From NCBI RefSeq assembly GCF_009910675.1, contig NZ_RSEJ01000005.1, positions 1 through 64,000 on the forward strand: a DNA stretch of 64,000 bases, read 5' to 3'. The position numbers and the translations under genes are program-made. This document shows, in pieces, positions 32,625 through 41,873 of this stretch. Positions within the stretch are counted from its first letter, which is position 1, and the number at the start of each line of letters is the position of its first letter. The stretch comes from Photobacterium alginatilyticum. GTDB taxonomy: Bacteria > Pseudomonadota > Gammaproteobacteria > Enterobacterales > Vibrionaceae. Under the pieces are notes generated by a model. That model was not told the origin of the DNA, did no database searches, and was given only the letters and a program-made list of their open reading frames with translations.

Positions 32625-33512
32625 TTAAAGTGGGTAAAGGTTGTGACAACCTTTTGCCATTGCAATTGCCCCGTCCATGGCATCTCCCTGGGGAAGAGCA
32701 AGCCGGGCTTTGAACGGAGGTGCCAGCCAAGGCTGGATATGCTCGCCGATACTGCCCATCAGGCAGACTTGCTCGGCACCGCGCCTGAACAGTGCAGATA
32801 GCAACATTTCGACATCTGCCGCCGTCTGTTTGAGCATCTCGATCGCCAGGCTGTCACCTTCGGCCGCATGGGCAAAAATGGCTGGCGAGAACTGACCGTA
32901 GTCGCACGGACGGGCTGTTTTGGACCAGCTGACAACGGCATCGACATCATTGTCGAAATGCTTCATGACATGTTGGGCCAGCGACGTGTGAGGAACGATA
33001 TCGTCGACACTGAGCAGTACCTGCTGGATGAGGCGAAGTCCCATGACGGCACCGCCGCCGTGATCGGAGATTGGGAACTCGCGGCCGCCGATAACCTGTT
33101 GCTGCTTATCTTTCAGCAAAATCCCGCACGAACCGGTACCGGCGATCAGGATTGCGCCTTCTTCACCTTTCCAGGCCCCAAGACATGCCCCGTAGGCGTC
33201 GGTATTTAACGTGACGGCACCATAAGGGTGGGGAAGCGCCATGAATTCGTACCAGGATTCTTTTTGCTCGGCACCAGCCAGAGCCAGGCCGACCGACATG
33301 CTGCCGTAGTCGGCCTCGGTGAGATTTGCCAGAGAGGCCGCGGTGGCAATGGCATCTTGAATCGATGCCATGGCGACACTGCCGCCCAGCATGATATTGG
33401 CACTGCCGGTTTTGGCCTCGCCAAGACAGTGACCTTCCAAATCGCAGATCCGGGCCCGGCACGAGGTGCCGCCCCCGTCTACGCCGACGTAATATTTGAT
33501 TGTACTAGCCAA
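32625..33512 (-). CDS. gspK: Glucosamine kinase (BadF/BcrA ATPase family)
   Basis: A 295-residue sugar kinase of the actin-like ATPase fold. In Vibrio the enzyme in this position is specific for glucosamine and makes GlcN-6-phosphate. The phosphate-1 motif is VGVDGGGTSCRA near the N terminus. Later motifs include AGTGSCGILL (phosphate 2) and DHGGGAVMG. Its start overlaps the end of the GH9 glucosaminidase gene by 8 bases, fitting that the upstream enzyme produces the glucosamine it uses. The family also includes GlcNAc kinases, so the specificity rests on synteny. Confidence 0.87.
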   Translation of the reverse strand: MASTIKYYVGVDGGGTSCRARICDLEGHCLGEAKTGSANIMLGGSVAMASIQDAIATAASLANLTEADYGSMSVGLALAGAEQKESWYEFMALPHPYGAVTLNTDAYGACLGAWKGEEGAILIAGTGSCGILLKDKQQQVIGGREFPISDHGGGAVMGLRLIQQVLLSVDDIVPHTSLAQHVMKHFDNDVDAVVSWSKTARPCDYGQFSPAIFAHAAEGDSLAIEMLKQTAADVEMLLSALFRRGAEQVCLMGSIGEHIQPWLAPPFKARLALPQGDAMDGAIAMAKGCHNLYPL

Positions 33513-35241
33513 GGTGTCGCTCCTTATATTGAGTTGTTATTGCGAGCAAATACCAGCCGCCATGCGGGATCCACTGCTCTCCCCAGCGCCAGTTTTGCAG
33601 CATGTCATCTTTGTACGGAATCGGTTTGAAGGCGATATCCTGCTCGTTGTCGAAGCCAGAGGTGATGCCGTTGCACACACCGCCCTTGGCGTTGCTGAAC
33701 CCCAGCTCGGGCAGGTAGTCCGGGTTGTTGCGTCCGTGGCCGTCCAGCATCGACATGTCGAAGGGGTTGAGACCCAGCAGCCAGTCAGTCAGCTTTTGCG
33801 CGTAGGCTTTCAGTTCTGACTTCAGGGTGCTGTCGAGCGGGTAGGCCTGCGCCAGATACGCCATGGAGGCCAGGGATGCCAGGCGGGCATTTTCACCCTG
33901 CCACCAGTAGCCGCTTTCGTTGTGGTGAGGAACAAAGAAACTGCTGGATTTCTCACCGTCTACGGGTTTGACATACTGACGCGGGTAACCGAATGGGTTG
34001 GTGACTTCCCGGGTGATCCTGAGCTCGAAGTGCAGCGCATTGCTCAGTGTTTGATTCAGGCTCTGGTGCAGCGTTTCATCAGTTTCTATCGCCAGGTATT
34101 GCATCAGGCTGATGGCTGGCAATCCTGCTTCGGCAGCATGGTAGTACGGGCGGCTGCCGTCGTTGTTGGCCGACCAGAAATGCTGCTGGTCTTGATCAGA
34201 CATTTGCCGGGAGGCCAGTTTCTTGGCCCAGCCTCGGGCCTGATCAAGATAGCGGTTGTTGCCGGTGGCTTTGAACAGCTCTACTGCCGCCAGCAAGGCG
34301 CAGTACTCGTCGATGATGTTCTCGGTTCCGTCGTTGAGGTACTGGGTGTTCATCTCAACCAGGTGCCAGTAGCCTTTCTCGGCGGCCTGCAGGTAGGCTT
34401 CGCCTTGGGTTTCGTCATTCCATCCGAGTCGGGTAACCTGTTCTGATGCGAGCCAACGTGATGCCGCAGCCAGCGCGGCAACGGTTACGCCGCCGCCCTG
34501 ACGGAATGCAGCCTGATAATCGTCCGATTTAATACCGTCCTGGGTGGTGTACGCACAGATCTCCCGCTGCTTGGTATCCTTGCTCCACTTGTCGAATACC
34601 GTCATATAGAAGAAGCCCTGCGGGTGCTGCATCCGGAGCAAGAAGTCCGCACCGTGGTAGGCCTCTTCAAGCAGGCGTATCCGGGTAATGTCGGCTATAT
34701 CTTCCTCGCCTTCGAGCAGCTCAAAGGCCCTGAACATATTCCAGACCACCATCGGGGTCTGCTGCGGGTTCAGGTAGTTGCTGTAGGACAGGTGGCTGAG
34801 ATATTTGCTGACATCGCCCGAGGCGTCATACCAGCCGCCGCGGACATCAGCCGTGTCTATGCTGCCAAGTAACGGCGCATGCTGGTCGGCATGGTCAAAA
34901 ACACCACTGCAACGCTGGGACTTGAAGTAGTGCAGTACATCGCTGAAGGTACGCTGCATAAGCAGCCCTTCGGCAATGGTAAAAGGCTCGGAGAGGAGCT
35001 CGCCAACCTGGAGGCGGAATTCACCGCACCCAGTGAACGCCGTGAAGTCAATCGAGTAGGTGTAGCCCGTGTGCCATTGTGCGACTGGGCCACAGGCTTT
35101 GAGTGGCAGCTGCATAATAGGTTGGGCATCTTGGCAGCGAATAATCTCTGCATGGGGTGCCGGCAAACCGGGTTCCGCCAGCAGGATAGCCTGCTTGGCA
35201 CCAAAACGCTCATAGCCTAGGTGGTTCGTTAACAGCTGCAT
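33505..35241 (-). CDS. GH9 exo-beta-glucosaminidase
   Basis: A 578-residue GH9 enzyme without a signal peptide. Vibrio homologues at this locus release glucosamine from (partly) deacetylated chitooligosaccharides rather than acting as cellulases. An N-terminal Ig-like domain (NHLGYERFGAKQAIL) precedes the (alpha/alpha)6 barrel. The GH9 nucleophile region is GGWYDASGDVSKYL, and the general acid is likely the Glu in WWQGENARLA. It overlaps gspK by 8 bases and begins 11 bases after the ATPase stop. Annotations as endoglucanase would follow the family only; the operon argues for aminosugar substrates. Confidence 0.85.
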   Translation of the reverse strand: MQLLTNHLGYERFGAKQAILLAEPGLPAPHAEIIRCQDAQPIMQLPLKACGPVAQWHTGYTYSIDFTAFTGCGEFRLQVGELLSEPFTIAEGLLMQRTFSDVLHYFKSQRCSGVFDHADQHAPLLGSIDTADVRGGWYDASGDVSKYLSHLSYSNYLNPQQTPMVVWNMFRAFELLEGEEDIADITRIRLLEEAYHGADFLLRMQHPQGFFYMTVFDKWSKDTKQREICAYTTQDGIKSDDYQAAFRQGGGVTVAALAAASRWLASEQVTRLGWNDETQGEAYLQAAEKGYWHLVEMNTQYLNDGTENIIDEYCALLAAVELFKATGNNRYLDQARGWAKKLASRQMSDQDQQHFWSANNDGSRPYYHAAEAGLPAISLMQYLAIETDETLHQSLNQTLSNALHFELRITREVTNPFGYPRQYVKPVDGEKSSSFFVPHHNESGYWWQGENARLASLASMAYLAQAYPLDSTLKSELKAYAQKLTDWLLGLNPFDMSMLDGHGRNNPDYLPELGFSNAKGGVCNGITSGFDNEQDIAFKPIPYKDDMLQNWRWGEQWIPHGGWYLLAITTQYKERHLG

Positions 35242-35252
35242 TTATCCTCCAA

Positions 35253-36248
35253 TTAGTTCTCGTATAGGTAACAACGTACGAAATGGTTTTCTGATAGCTG
35301 GGTTACGGCCGGAAGCTGTTCGCGGCACTTGTTGGTTGCATGGGTACAGCGACCGGCAAACGGGCAGCCGAGGCTTTCCGGTGTCCAGAGCGGGATCTCG
35401 CCCTTGTTGCCCTTGAGTTTCTCGTGGATGGACTTGCTTGGATCCGGCACCGCCGAGACCAGCAGCTGGGTATACGGGTGCTGGGGATCATGGATGATCT
35501 CCTCGGTATCGCCCCATTCCACCATGTGGCCGACATACATCACGGCCAGATCCTCGGCAATATAGCGGGCAGTCGCGATATCATGGGTGATATACAGCAG
35601 GGCCATCTCGCGCTCGAATTTCATCTCTTCCATCAGGTTGAGAACCCCGGCACGAATCGAGACGTCCAGCATCGAGGTCGGCTCATCAGCCAGGACAACC
35701 TCGGCACCGACGGCAATGTTGCGGGCCAGGTTGACGCGCTGGCGCTGGCCACCGGAAAGCTGGTGGGGGAACTTGGCCGCCGTTTCTTTGGGCGGGATCA
35801 GCCCCACCTGTTCAAGCAAGCTGTAGACCTTCTCTTCCAGCTCCTTCTTATTGCCGGAGGTGATCTTCTTGTGGATCAGCAACGGGCGGGCGATGTGGTG
35901 GAAAATAGTATGGGTCGGGTTCAGGGACCCAAACGGATCCTGCCATACCATCTGGACACCCTGGCGATACTCCATGAGCTCGCTGTGCTTGTTAATGTCG
36001 GCAATATCCCGGCCGTAGTACTCGATATGGCCGCCGGTTGGCGGGTACATCTTGGCGATCATTTTCGCCGTGGTGGATTTGCCCGAGCCAGATTCGCCGA
36101 CAACGGATAGGCCGCGGCTCTTGTACATCTTGAAAGATACGTCATTGATGGCGCGCATCTTGGATTTGGTTAATGAATTACTGTTGACCTCAAAATCCTT
36201 GATCAGATTTTTGCCTTCAATAATTGGTTGTCCGATAGGTTTGCTCAT
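35253..36248 (-). CDS. Chitooligosaccharide ABC importer, ATPase (DppF/OppF type)
   Basis: A 331-residue ATPase of the oligopeptide/dipeptide importer family. It has Walker A GESGSGKST, signature LSGGQRQRVNLAR, Walker B VVLADEPTSMLD and H-loop ITHD. The C-terminal OppF-type extension has the Cys-bearing CPFAGRCTHATNKC. It pairs with the upstream ATPase to power uptake of (GlcNAc)n. It lies 30 bases after that gene, in the order known for the Vibrio chitin transporter. Confidence 0.9.
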   Translation of the reverse strand: MSKPIGQPIIEGKNLIKDFEVNSNSLTKSKMRAINDVSFKMYKSRGLSVVGESGSGKSTTAKMIAKMYPPTGGHIEYYGRDIADINKHSELMEYRQGVQMVWQDPFGSLNPTHTIFHHIARPLLIHKKITSGNKKELEEKVYSLLEQVGLIPPKETAAKFPHQLSGGQRQRVNLARNIAVGAEVVLADEPTSMLDVSIRAGVLNLMEEMKFEREMALLYITHDIATARYIAEDLAVMYVGHMVEWGDTEEIIHDPQHPYTQLLVSAVPDPSKSIHEKLKGNKGEIPLWTPESLGCPFAGRCTHATNKCREQLPAVTQLSENHFVRCYLYEN

Positions 36249-36278
36249 ATTGCCTCCTAATTGCTTCCTATTTTTTTA

Positions 36279-37250
36279 TTAACTGCATTTATTGAATAGG
36301 TGGCAGTTTGAAAAACGACCGGGTTCAAGTTGACGTAGCTGTGTCGCTTTGCTGAAGCAGGCATCATGGGCTTTGCTACAGCGGGCCTGGAAACGGCACC
36401 CCTGAGGCACTTCCAGCAGGTTCAACGGGTTACCGGGAATACCGGTCAGGCGTGTTTTCGGGCCTGTCAGCGGCGGGAAGGAGTTACCCAATCCTTCTGT
36501 ATATGGGTGGAACGGCTGCTCAAGGATCTGCCGTGACGGGGCAACCTCGATCAGCTCGCCGGAGTACATGATCCCGATACGGTCGGAGAACTCGACCATC
36601 AGTGAGATATCATGGGTGATGAACAGGATAGAAAAGCCGAACTCTTCTTTGAGTGCGTAGATCTTTTGCAGGATCTCGCGCTGGACCACCACATCCAGCG
36701 CCGTGGTCGGCTCATCCATGATGATCATCTTCGGGTTCAGGGCCAGGGCAATCGCAATGACCAGGCGCTGACGCATACCGCCGGAAAACTGGTGCGGGAA
36801 GTCCTGCAGGCGGCTCGGGTGGATATCAACAATCTCCAGCAACCCTTCGGCGCGGCGAACAGCCTGCTGGCGCGTCATGTTGGTATGGCGCATGATCACA
36901 TCGCAGAACTGCTCTTCCAGCGTCAGTACCGGGTTGAGTGCGTTCATCGCACTCTGGAACACCATGGACATCTGGCTCCAGCGGAAAGCCGATATGTCGG
37001 CCTCGCTGTACTTGAGAATATCGCCATGGCCGTCAAAGATAACCTCACCACCGGTGATAAATGCTGGCGGCTTATGAAGGCGCATCAGCGAGAAGGCAAC
37101 AGTAGACTTGCCGCAGCCTGATTCACCGGCAAGGCCAAAGACCTCGCCCTTGCCGATATCGAAGCTGACGTTGTTTACCGCACGGACGTCACCGGCATCG
37201 GTGATGTAGTCGACACAAAGATTGCGAATGGAGATCTGTGGATTGGTCAT
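36279..37250 (-). CDS. Chitooligosaccharide ABC importer, ATPase (DppD/OppD type)
   Basis: A 323-residue ATPase with Walker A GESGCGKST, signature FSGGMRQRLVIAIAL, Walker B MIIMDEPTTALD, H-loop ITHD and the C-terminal CRFQARCSKAHDAC motif of the OppD/DppD family. The start touches the end of the permease gene at 37250, so translation is probably coupled. It works with the second ATPase and the two permeases as a periplasm-to-cytoplasm importer. Confidence 0.9.
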   Translation of the reverse strand: MTNPQISIRNLCVDYITDAGDVRAVNNVSFDIGKGEVFGLAGESGCGKSTVAFSLMRLHKPPAFITGGEVIFDGHGDILKYSEADISAFRWSQMSMVFQSAMNALNPVLTLEEQFCDVIMRHTNMTRQQAVRRAEGLLEIVDIHPSRLQDFPHQFSGGMRQRLVIAIALALNPKMIIMDEPTTALDVVVQREILQKIYALKEEFGFSILFITHDISLMVEFSDRIGIMYSGELIEVAPSRQILEQPFHPYTEGLGNSFPPLTGPKTRLTGIPGNPLNLLEVPQGCRFQARCSKAHDACFSKATQLRQLEPGRFSNCHLFNKCS

Positions 37251-38278
37251 TACTTTTCTCCTCCCTGCATGGCAGGCTGAGCGGTTTCTAGTGTCTCTTG
37301 TTGTTTTTCGGTGTTTTGCTTGGCCATGTTTTTCCAGCGGCGCATGCCTTTGTGAGAACGCAGCTGCGGGTTGGCAATTTCATCGACGGCAAAGTTAAGC
37401 AGGGCCAGGCCGACAGCAATCAGGGTGAGCGCGATACATGGAACCAGGAGTTCCCACCAGGCGCCGACCAGCATTGAAGATGATGTCTGGACGTTGTACA
37501 GCATGTTGCCCCAGCTGATGGTGCCCGGGTCGCCAAGACCAAGGTATGACAGGGTTGCCTCGGTCATAATGGCCAGCATCACCGAGCCGATGAAGCTCGC
37601 CCCCACAATGGAAATCAGGTTGGGCAGGATCTCGACGAAGATGATCCGCATAGATGATTCACCGAGTACTTCGGCGGCTTTGACAAATTCTTTTTCCCGG
37701 ATAGACAAGGTCTGTGCACGTACAACCCTGGCGCCCCATGCCCAGGCGGTGATCCCGATAACCAGGGTTATCGTGACGGGACCAGCCTCTCCGATGAAGG
37801 CGGCGATAACAAACAACAAGGGGAGCTGGGGAATAACCAGCATGATGTTCATGGCGGCGGAAAGAATGTCATCGACCCGTCCACCGAAGTAACCGGCAGA
37901 CACCCCGACGAGCGTGGCCAGGAAACATACCATCAGGCCGGCACCGAAGCCGACGGCTAGCGATGTACGTGCGCCGTAGACGACTTGCGACCAGACATCA
38001 CGCCCCATGCGGGTGGTACCCAGGACATGGTCCGCTTTTTTGGACATGCGCAGGGTACGGCGGCTGTCGGCCAGGTTTTCAGCAACCCAGCCGTCAGGAT
38101 TGTTTTGCGCGGCCTTGACGACGAACGCTGGGTACTCATGCGGGTTACCCGTTTTCTTGTTCGGTACATGCTTGGTAATGAACGGGGCAAAGATTGCGGC
38201 CAAAATAAAGAGCATGATAATGGTTAAGCCGGCCAGGGCTTTATGGTTACTGGAAAGTAACTTGATTAGACCTTTCAT
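37250..38278 (-). CDS. Chitooligosaccharide ABC importer, permease (DppC/OppC type)
   Basis: A 342-residue inner-membrane permease. An N-terminal helix (LAGLTIIMLFILAAIFAPF) is followed by a periplasmic stretch. The core has five helices with the EAA-like loop around EFVKAAEVLGESSMRIIFVEILPN. RMGRDVWSQVVYGARTSLAVG is typical of OppC/DppC. It lies 2 bases after the partner permease. Confidence 0.9.
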   Translation of the reverse strand: MKGLIKLLSSNHKALAGLTIIMLFILAAIFAPFITKHVPNKKTGNPHEYPAFVVKAAQNNPDGWVAENLADSRRTLRMSKKADHVLGTTRMGRDVWSQVVYGARTSLAVGFGAGLMVCFLATLVGVSAGYFGGRVDDILSAAMNIMLVIPQLPLLFVIAAFIGEAGPVTITLVIGITAWAWGARVVRAQTLSIREKEFVKAAEVLGESSMRIIFVEILPNLISIVGASFIGSVMLAIMTEATLSYLGLGDPGTISWGNMLYNVQTSSSMLVGAWWELLVPCIALTLIAVGLALLNFAVDEIANPQLRSHKGMRRWKNMAKQNTEKQQETLETAQPAMQGGEK

Positions 38279-38280
38279 AA

Positions 38281-39267
38281 TTATTTGCCTCCCTTGCGTA
38301 GGCGAGGGTCAAGTGCGACGATGAGGATGTCAGCCATGAAGTTAAAGAACAGCATAAACAGGGTCATAATGAGCAGCTGACCTTGAAGAACTTGGTAGTC
38401 ACGCGCGTTGATGGCGTTTAGCAGTACCGTACCCAGACCCGGGTAGTTGAAGATCATTTCGATAATAAGCTGGCCGCCGATTGCCATACCCAGTGCCATC
38501 GACAGGGCGGTGACACTTGGCAGCATGGCATTACGTGCTGCGTATTTGAAAACAACGCGGTTTTCACTCAGGCCCTTACCTTTGGCCATGGTGATATAGT
38601 CTTCGTTGAGCAGGTTGATCATGTTGTTACGCATGTTGATCAAGAAGCCGCCGATCTGGATGATGGTGGCACAGAACAGCGGCAGCACCGCGTGGTAGAG
38701 CACGTCCTTGATGAACTCCCAACTGGTCCAGTCTGGCGAAGTACCTGCGGTATAGGCATAGGTAGACGGGAACCAGCGCAGACCGATTGCGAAGGTGTAG
38801 AGCACGATCATCGCGACAACGACGGGTGGAACGGCCTGCACGACCATCATTCCCGGCGAAATGAAGGCGTCATATTTGCTGCCGCGCTTCCAGGCTGCAA
38901 AAATACCCAGTGTCGAGCCAAGGCAGAAAGCGAGAACAACAGCGGTACCTGCCAAAAAGAGTGACCAGCCTACGGCTCCGGCCATGACATCGTTTACTGT
39001 CTGCGGGTAGGTCTGGATAGAGATACCCAGGTCCCAGGTCAAGATGCCTTTGAGGTAGACAAAATACTGTTCGTAGATCGGGCCGTCGACAAAGCCCAGT
39101 AGCTGTTTCATGGCAGCGATGCGCTCAGGGGTTACCTGTACCGCTGCATTGGCGAACATCATAGTAACCGGGTCGCCGGGCATGGCGCGTGGTAAAACGA
39201 AGTTCAGCGTTATCGCAAATAAAAGCGCTATCAAATAAAAAGACAGCCGTCGTATAAAGAATCCCAT
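38281..39267 (-). CDS. Chitooligosaccharide ABC importer, permease (DppB/OppB type)
   Basis: A 328-residue inner-membrane permease: an N-terminal helix (RRLSFYLIALLFAITLNFVLP), then the DppB-type core with the EAA-like segment EDYITMAKGKGLSENRVVFKY and the GGQLIIEMIFNYPGLG motif. It is separated from the binding-protein gene by 143 bases that contain an 8-bp hairpin, a common arrangement that keeps the binding protein more abundant than the membrane parts. Confidence 0.9.
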   Translation of the reverse strand: MGFFIRRLSFYLIALLFAITLNFVLPRAMPGDPVTMMFANAAVQVTPERIAAMKQLLGFVDGPIYEQYFVYLKGILTWDLGISIQTYPQTVNDVMAGAVGWSLFLAGTAVVLAFCLGSTLGIFAAWKRGSKYDAFISPGMMVVQAVPPVVVAMIVLYTFAIGLRWFPSTYAYTAGTSPDWTSWEFIKDVLYHAVLPLFCATIIQIGGFLINMRNNMINLLNEDYITMAKGKGLSENRVVFKYAARNAMLPSVTALSMALGMAIGGQLIIEMIFNYPGLGTVLLNAINARDYQVLQGQLLIMTLFMLFFNFMADILIVALDPRLRKGGK

Positions 39268-39371
39268 AACTCACACCTTAATCATCCAGCCTGTATTGAC
39301 CGCGCTGGATTCAGGACAGAAATCCCCCTGACGCAAGGCGCCATAACTTTCAAATAGAGAGGGGGGAAGAG

Positions 39372-39394
39372 GCGGTGTGCAATGTACACACCGC
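39372..39394 (-). promoter_or_regulatory. Intercistronic hairpin after the binding-protein gene
   Basis: GCGGTGTG (39372-39379) pairs with CACACCGC (39387-39394) across a 7-nt loop. It lies just after the stop of the solute-binding protein gene and before the permease gene. It probably sets the transcript ratio by attenuation or 3'-end protection (inference). Confidence 0.55.
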
Positions 39395-39410
39395 AAGTTA
39401 GTACCTAAAA

Positions 39411-41090
39411 TTATGCTTTAGGTTTTAGATCAAGTACTTGTAGCAGACGCTCTTGTGTATTGGTGATAGGCATCGGACGGCCCTTCGGATTCTTCTCGTT
39501 CCACCAGCCAGTAAAGCGCGCGGTGTTGTACTGAGAAGTGTATGCACCAGACATAACAGGGACTGTTACTTGGTTCTCGGCAATGATCTTCTGGATCTTA
39601 TGAGCGATGTTCATCTGCTCGTTGCGATCAGCCGTTTTGTAGAAGCCTTCTAGTAGCGTGTCTAGCTCTTTGTTGCTCCAGTAGTGAAGCGCAAAGCGAG
39701 GCATTCCCTGGTTCGCCTGGAAGCGTGAGTGGTAACCGCTGTCCCAGTAGGTGTAAGGGTCTGCACCGTGGAAGTAGTTGGTGTAGGCAACGTCATACTT
39801 CGCATCCAGCATTGCCTGGTTGTAGACAGAGAAGTCAGGTGTGCTTGCTTTCGCCTTGATGCCGACTTCTTCAAGCATTTCAACGGCTAGCTGAACGGTG
39901 TTGTTGAAGTCAGTCCAGCCACTTGGAGACTGAATCGATAGCTCAAGCTTTTTGCCTGATGGTGTTTCTACGAAGCCATCTTTATCAAGATCCTTGAAGC
40001 CTGCTTTTTTCAGCAATGCTTTTGAGTTCTCGATGTTGTACGTCATAAATGGCTTGTACTTGTTGTAGACAGTGTTATCAGACCAAGAGGCAAATGCCTG
40101 GCCCAGACCTGAAGCATAGTCATTCACCACACCGCCGCCGTAGAAGGCGATATCGATGATGGTTTCACGGTCGATAGCCATAGAGAAGGCACGGCGGAAG
40201 TCGATGTTGTTGATTGCTTCGTTGTTACCGGCATTTGGCGACTTGTAGTTGAACATGAATGCCTGGCTGCCGCCCGCAGGGTACCAGTACTTGTTATGAG
40301 GGCTGGCTGCTGCGTATGTGCTGTCAACATCAGGGATGAACGAGTATGTCCAGTCGAACTGGCCGCTTAGGACCTGACCCAGGAACTGGTCGTTGCCCGC
40401 TACCTGAGGTAGGCGTAGACAGTCAACATCCAGGTTGCTGTTATCCCAGTATTGTGGGTTACGGCACTGGGTGTAAAGCTGCGGAGTGAACTTCTCGACT
40501 TCGGTAAATGGACCGGTACCGACAGGGTTTTCGTTGGTGAAGCGTGTCGGATTTTCAACCTTGCTCCAGATGTGCTTGGCAACGACGGACACTTCATTGA
40601 TCAGGTACGGTACGTTTGAGTTCGCTTCAGTCAGGTTGAAGGTTACTTTGTCGCCCGATGCCTCAATAGACTTCAGACGCTGGTTGATACCGGTACGGTC
40701 AAGCTCAGGGTACTGCTTGAGCATGTTGAACGTAAAGGCAACATCTTCTGCGGTAAAGGCTTTACCGTCAGACCATTTGACACCGTCACGGATCTCGAAA
40801 GTCACTTTCATCAGGTCATCAGACATGTAGTAGTCTGTTGCCAGACGCATAACTGGCTTATTGCCCTGAAGTTCGTTGAACACGACGAGAGGCTCGTAGA
40901 TAAAGTCTTGGACCGTATCCAACTGAGTCTGCAGGAACGGGTTAAAGTTACGAACAAAAGTAGGGTAGAACTTAGGTACCATGGTTAGTTCAGTGCGATC
41001 GGCTGCAGAGGCTACCGGCGCTGTCAGCATTGTGGAAGCTGCAGCAACGACTGCGAGTGCTAACTTGGTTTTCTTAATATTGGCAAGCAT
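39411..41090 (-). CDS. Periplasmic chitooligosaccharide-binding protein (CBP)
   Basis: A 559-residue family-5 solute-binding protein (OppA/DppA-like). The signal peptide is residues 1-30 (ALAVVAAASTMLTAPVASA). It captures (GlcNAc)n in the periplasm and hands it to the importer. In Vibrio the same protein holds ChiS inactive until ligand binds, so it is also part of the sensing circuit (known for the homologue). It is the first gene of the chitin operon, preceded by AAGGAA and a long leader region. The body has the typical family signatures LRDGVKWSDGKAFTAEDVAFTF-like (EIRDGVKWSDGK) and DFRRAFSMAIDRE. Confidence 0.92.
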   Translation of the reverse strand: MLANIKKTKLALAVVAAASTMLTAPVASAADRTELTMVPKFYPTFVRNFNPFLQTQLDTVQDFIYEPLVVFNELQGNKPVMRLATDYYMSDDLMKVTFEIRDGVKWSDGKAFTAEDVAFTFNMLKQYPELDRTGINQRLKSIEASGDKVTFNLTEANSNVPYLINEVSVVAKHIWSKVENPTRFTNENPVGTGPFTEVEKFTPQLYTQCRNPQYWDNSNLDVDCLRLPQVAGNDQFLGQVLSGQFDWTYSFIPDVDSTYAAASPHNKYWYPAGGSQAFMFNYKSPNAGNNEAINNIDFRRAFSMAIDRETIIDIAFYGGGVVNDYASGLGQAFASWSDNTVYNKYKPFMTYNIENSKALLKKAGFKDLDKDGFVETPSGKKLELSIQSPSGWTDFNNTVQLAVEMLEEVGIKAKASTPDFSVYNQAMLDAKYDVAYTNYFHGADPYTYWDSGYHSRFQANQGMPRFALHYWSNKELDTLLEGFYKTADRNEQMNIAHKIQKIIAENQVTVPVMSGAYTSQYNTARFTGWWNEKNPKGRPMPITNTQERLLQVLDLKPKA

Positions 41091-41819
41091 AGCTGTTCCT
41101 TACTCTATTGCTTATTGTTTCACTTGTGGAAAATGAATGCCCCGAAGGGTCTCTTTCGAGCCCACTCCGACAGAGTGAATGACACACTCATATCGAATGG
41201 CCTTGTAGACTCTAAGTGCCTTAAGGAAACCCTTGATTGACATGATCGTCAATCTGCCCGCCCGTCAAAAACGTCAAAACCAAGGGGGTTACTGTAAAAA
41301 ACGTTAATTCTCCATTGTTGAGCTAGTCAATAGATCCGAGGCGGTGTGCGGTAACTCACGATTCATACGCCGTGTTTCATTGCGTTGGTTAGTGACCACT
41401 TCTCTCTAGGCGCTTAAGGTTAAAGGTTTTAGAGCGTTCAATATTCCTTTGTGATGTAACGCACAGTAAGTGTTAGGGTTAATTCCCTGCGGAAAATTTC
41501 ATGGCCTGATTTGTTGTGATTGGCTTCTCATAAACTAAAAGATATTTCTATCTGAAGGGTAATAGGCCTTTTAACGGGCGAATTAGCGCTAATTTTGAGC
41601 GATTTTTTCGTGCCTTAATGGCTATATTTCGATGGGAATAATGGATACTTTACGGCTGGAAATAAGCCTCGCAATAGCTCTCTGAGGGCATCATCGTATG
41701 GGCGGAATACGCTCAGCGCAGAGCCTCTGTGAGCCCGTTAGAGGGGGTGTGGTTGTGCTGTCTGTCAGATTAAAAGCGGGATGGTGGCGGGTATGTGAAT
41801 GCAATAGCGGGGGATTGAG
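41091..41819 (-). promoter_or_regulatory. Promoter and leader region of the chitin operon
   Basis: This ~730-base stretch holds no convincing gene. It must carry the operon promoter. Near the gene-proximal end lie the direct repeats CGTCAAAA at 41263-41270 and 41272-41279, with CGTCAA also at 41247. Bases 41267-41279 (AAAAACGTCAAAA) are the exact reverse complement of 45351-45363, upstream of chiS. They are candidate operator sites for ChiS or another chitin regulator; the binding protein is not shown. Confidence 0.55.
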
Positions 41820-41821
41820 AA

Positions 41822-41841
41822 AAGCCCGCATCTGCGGGCTT
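41822..41841 (-). terminator. Terminator after chiS
   Basis: AAGCCCGCA (41822-41830) and TGCGGGCTT (41833-41841) form an inverted repeat. Read on the minus strand it runs into TTTTC, about 30 bases after the chiS stop. Confidence 0.7.
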
Positions 41842-41873
41842 GTTGATGGTGGATTACGCCAACGCTAAACAGT

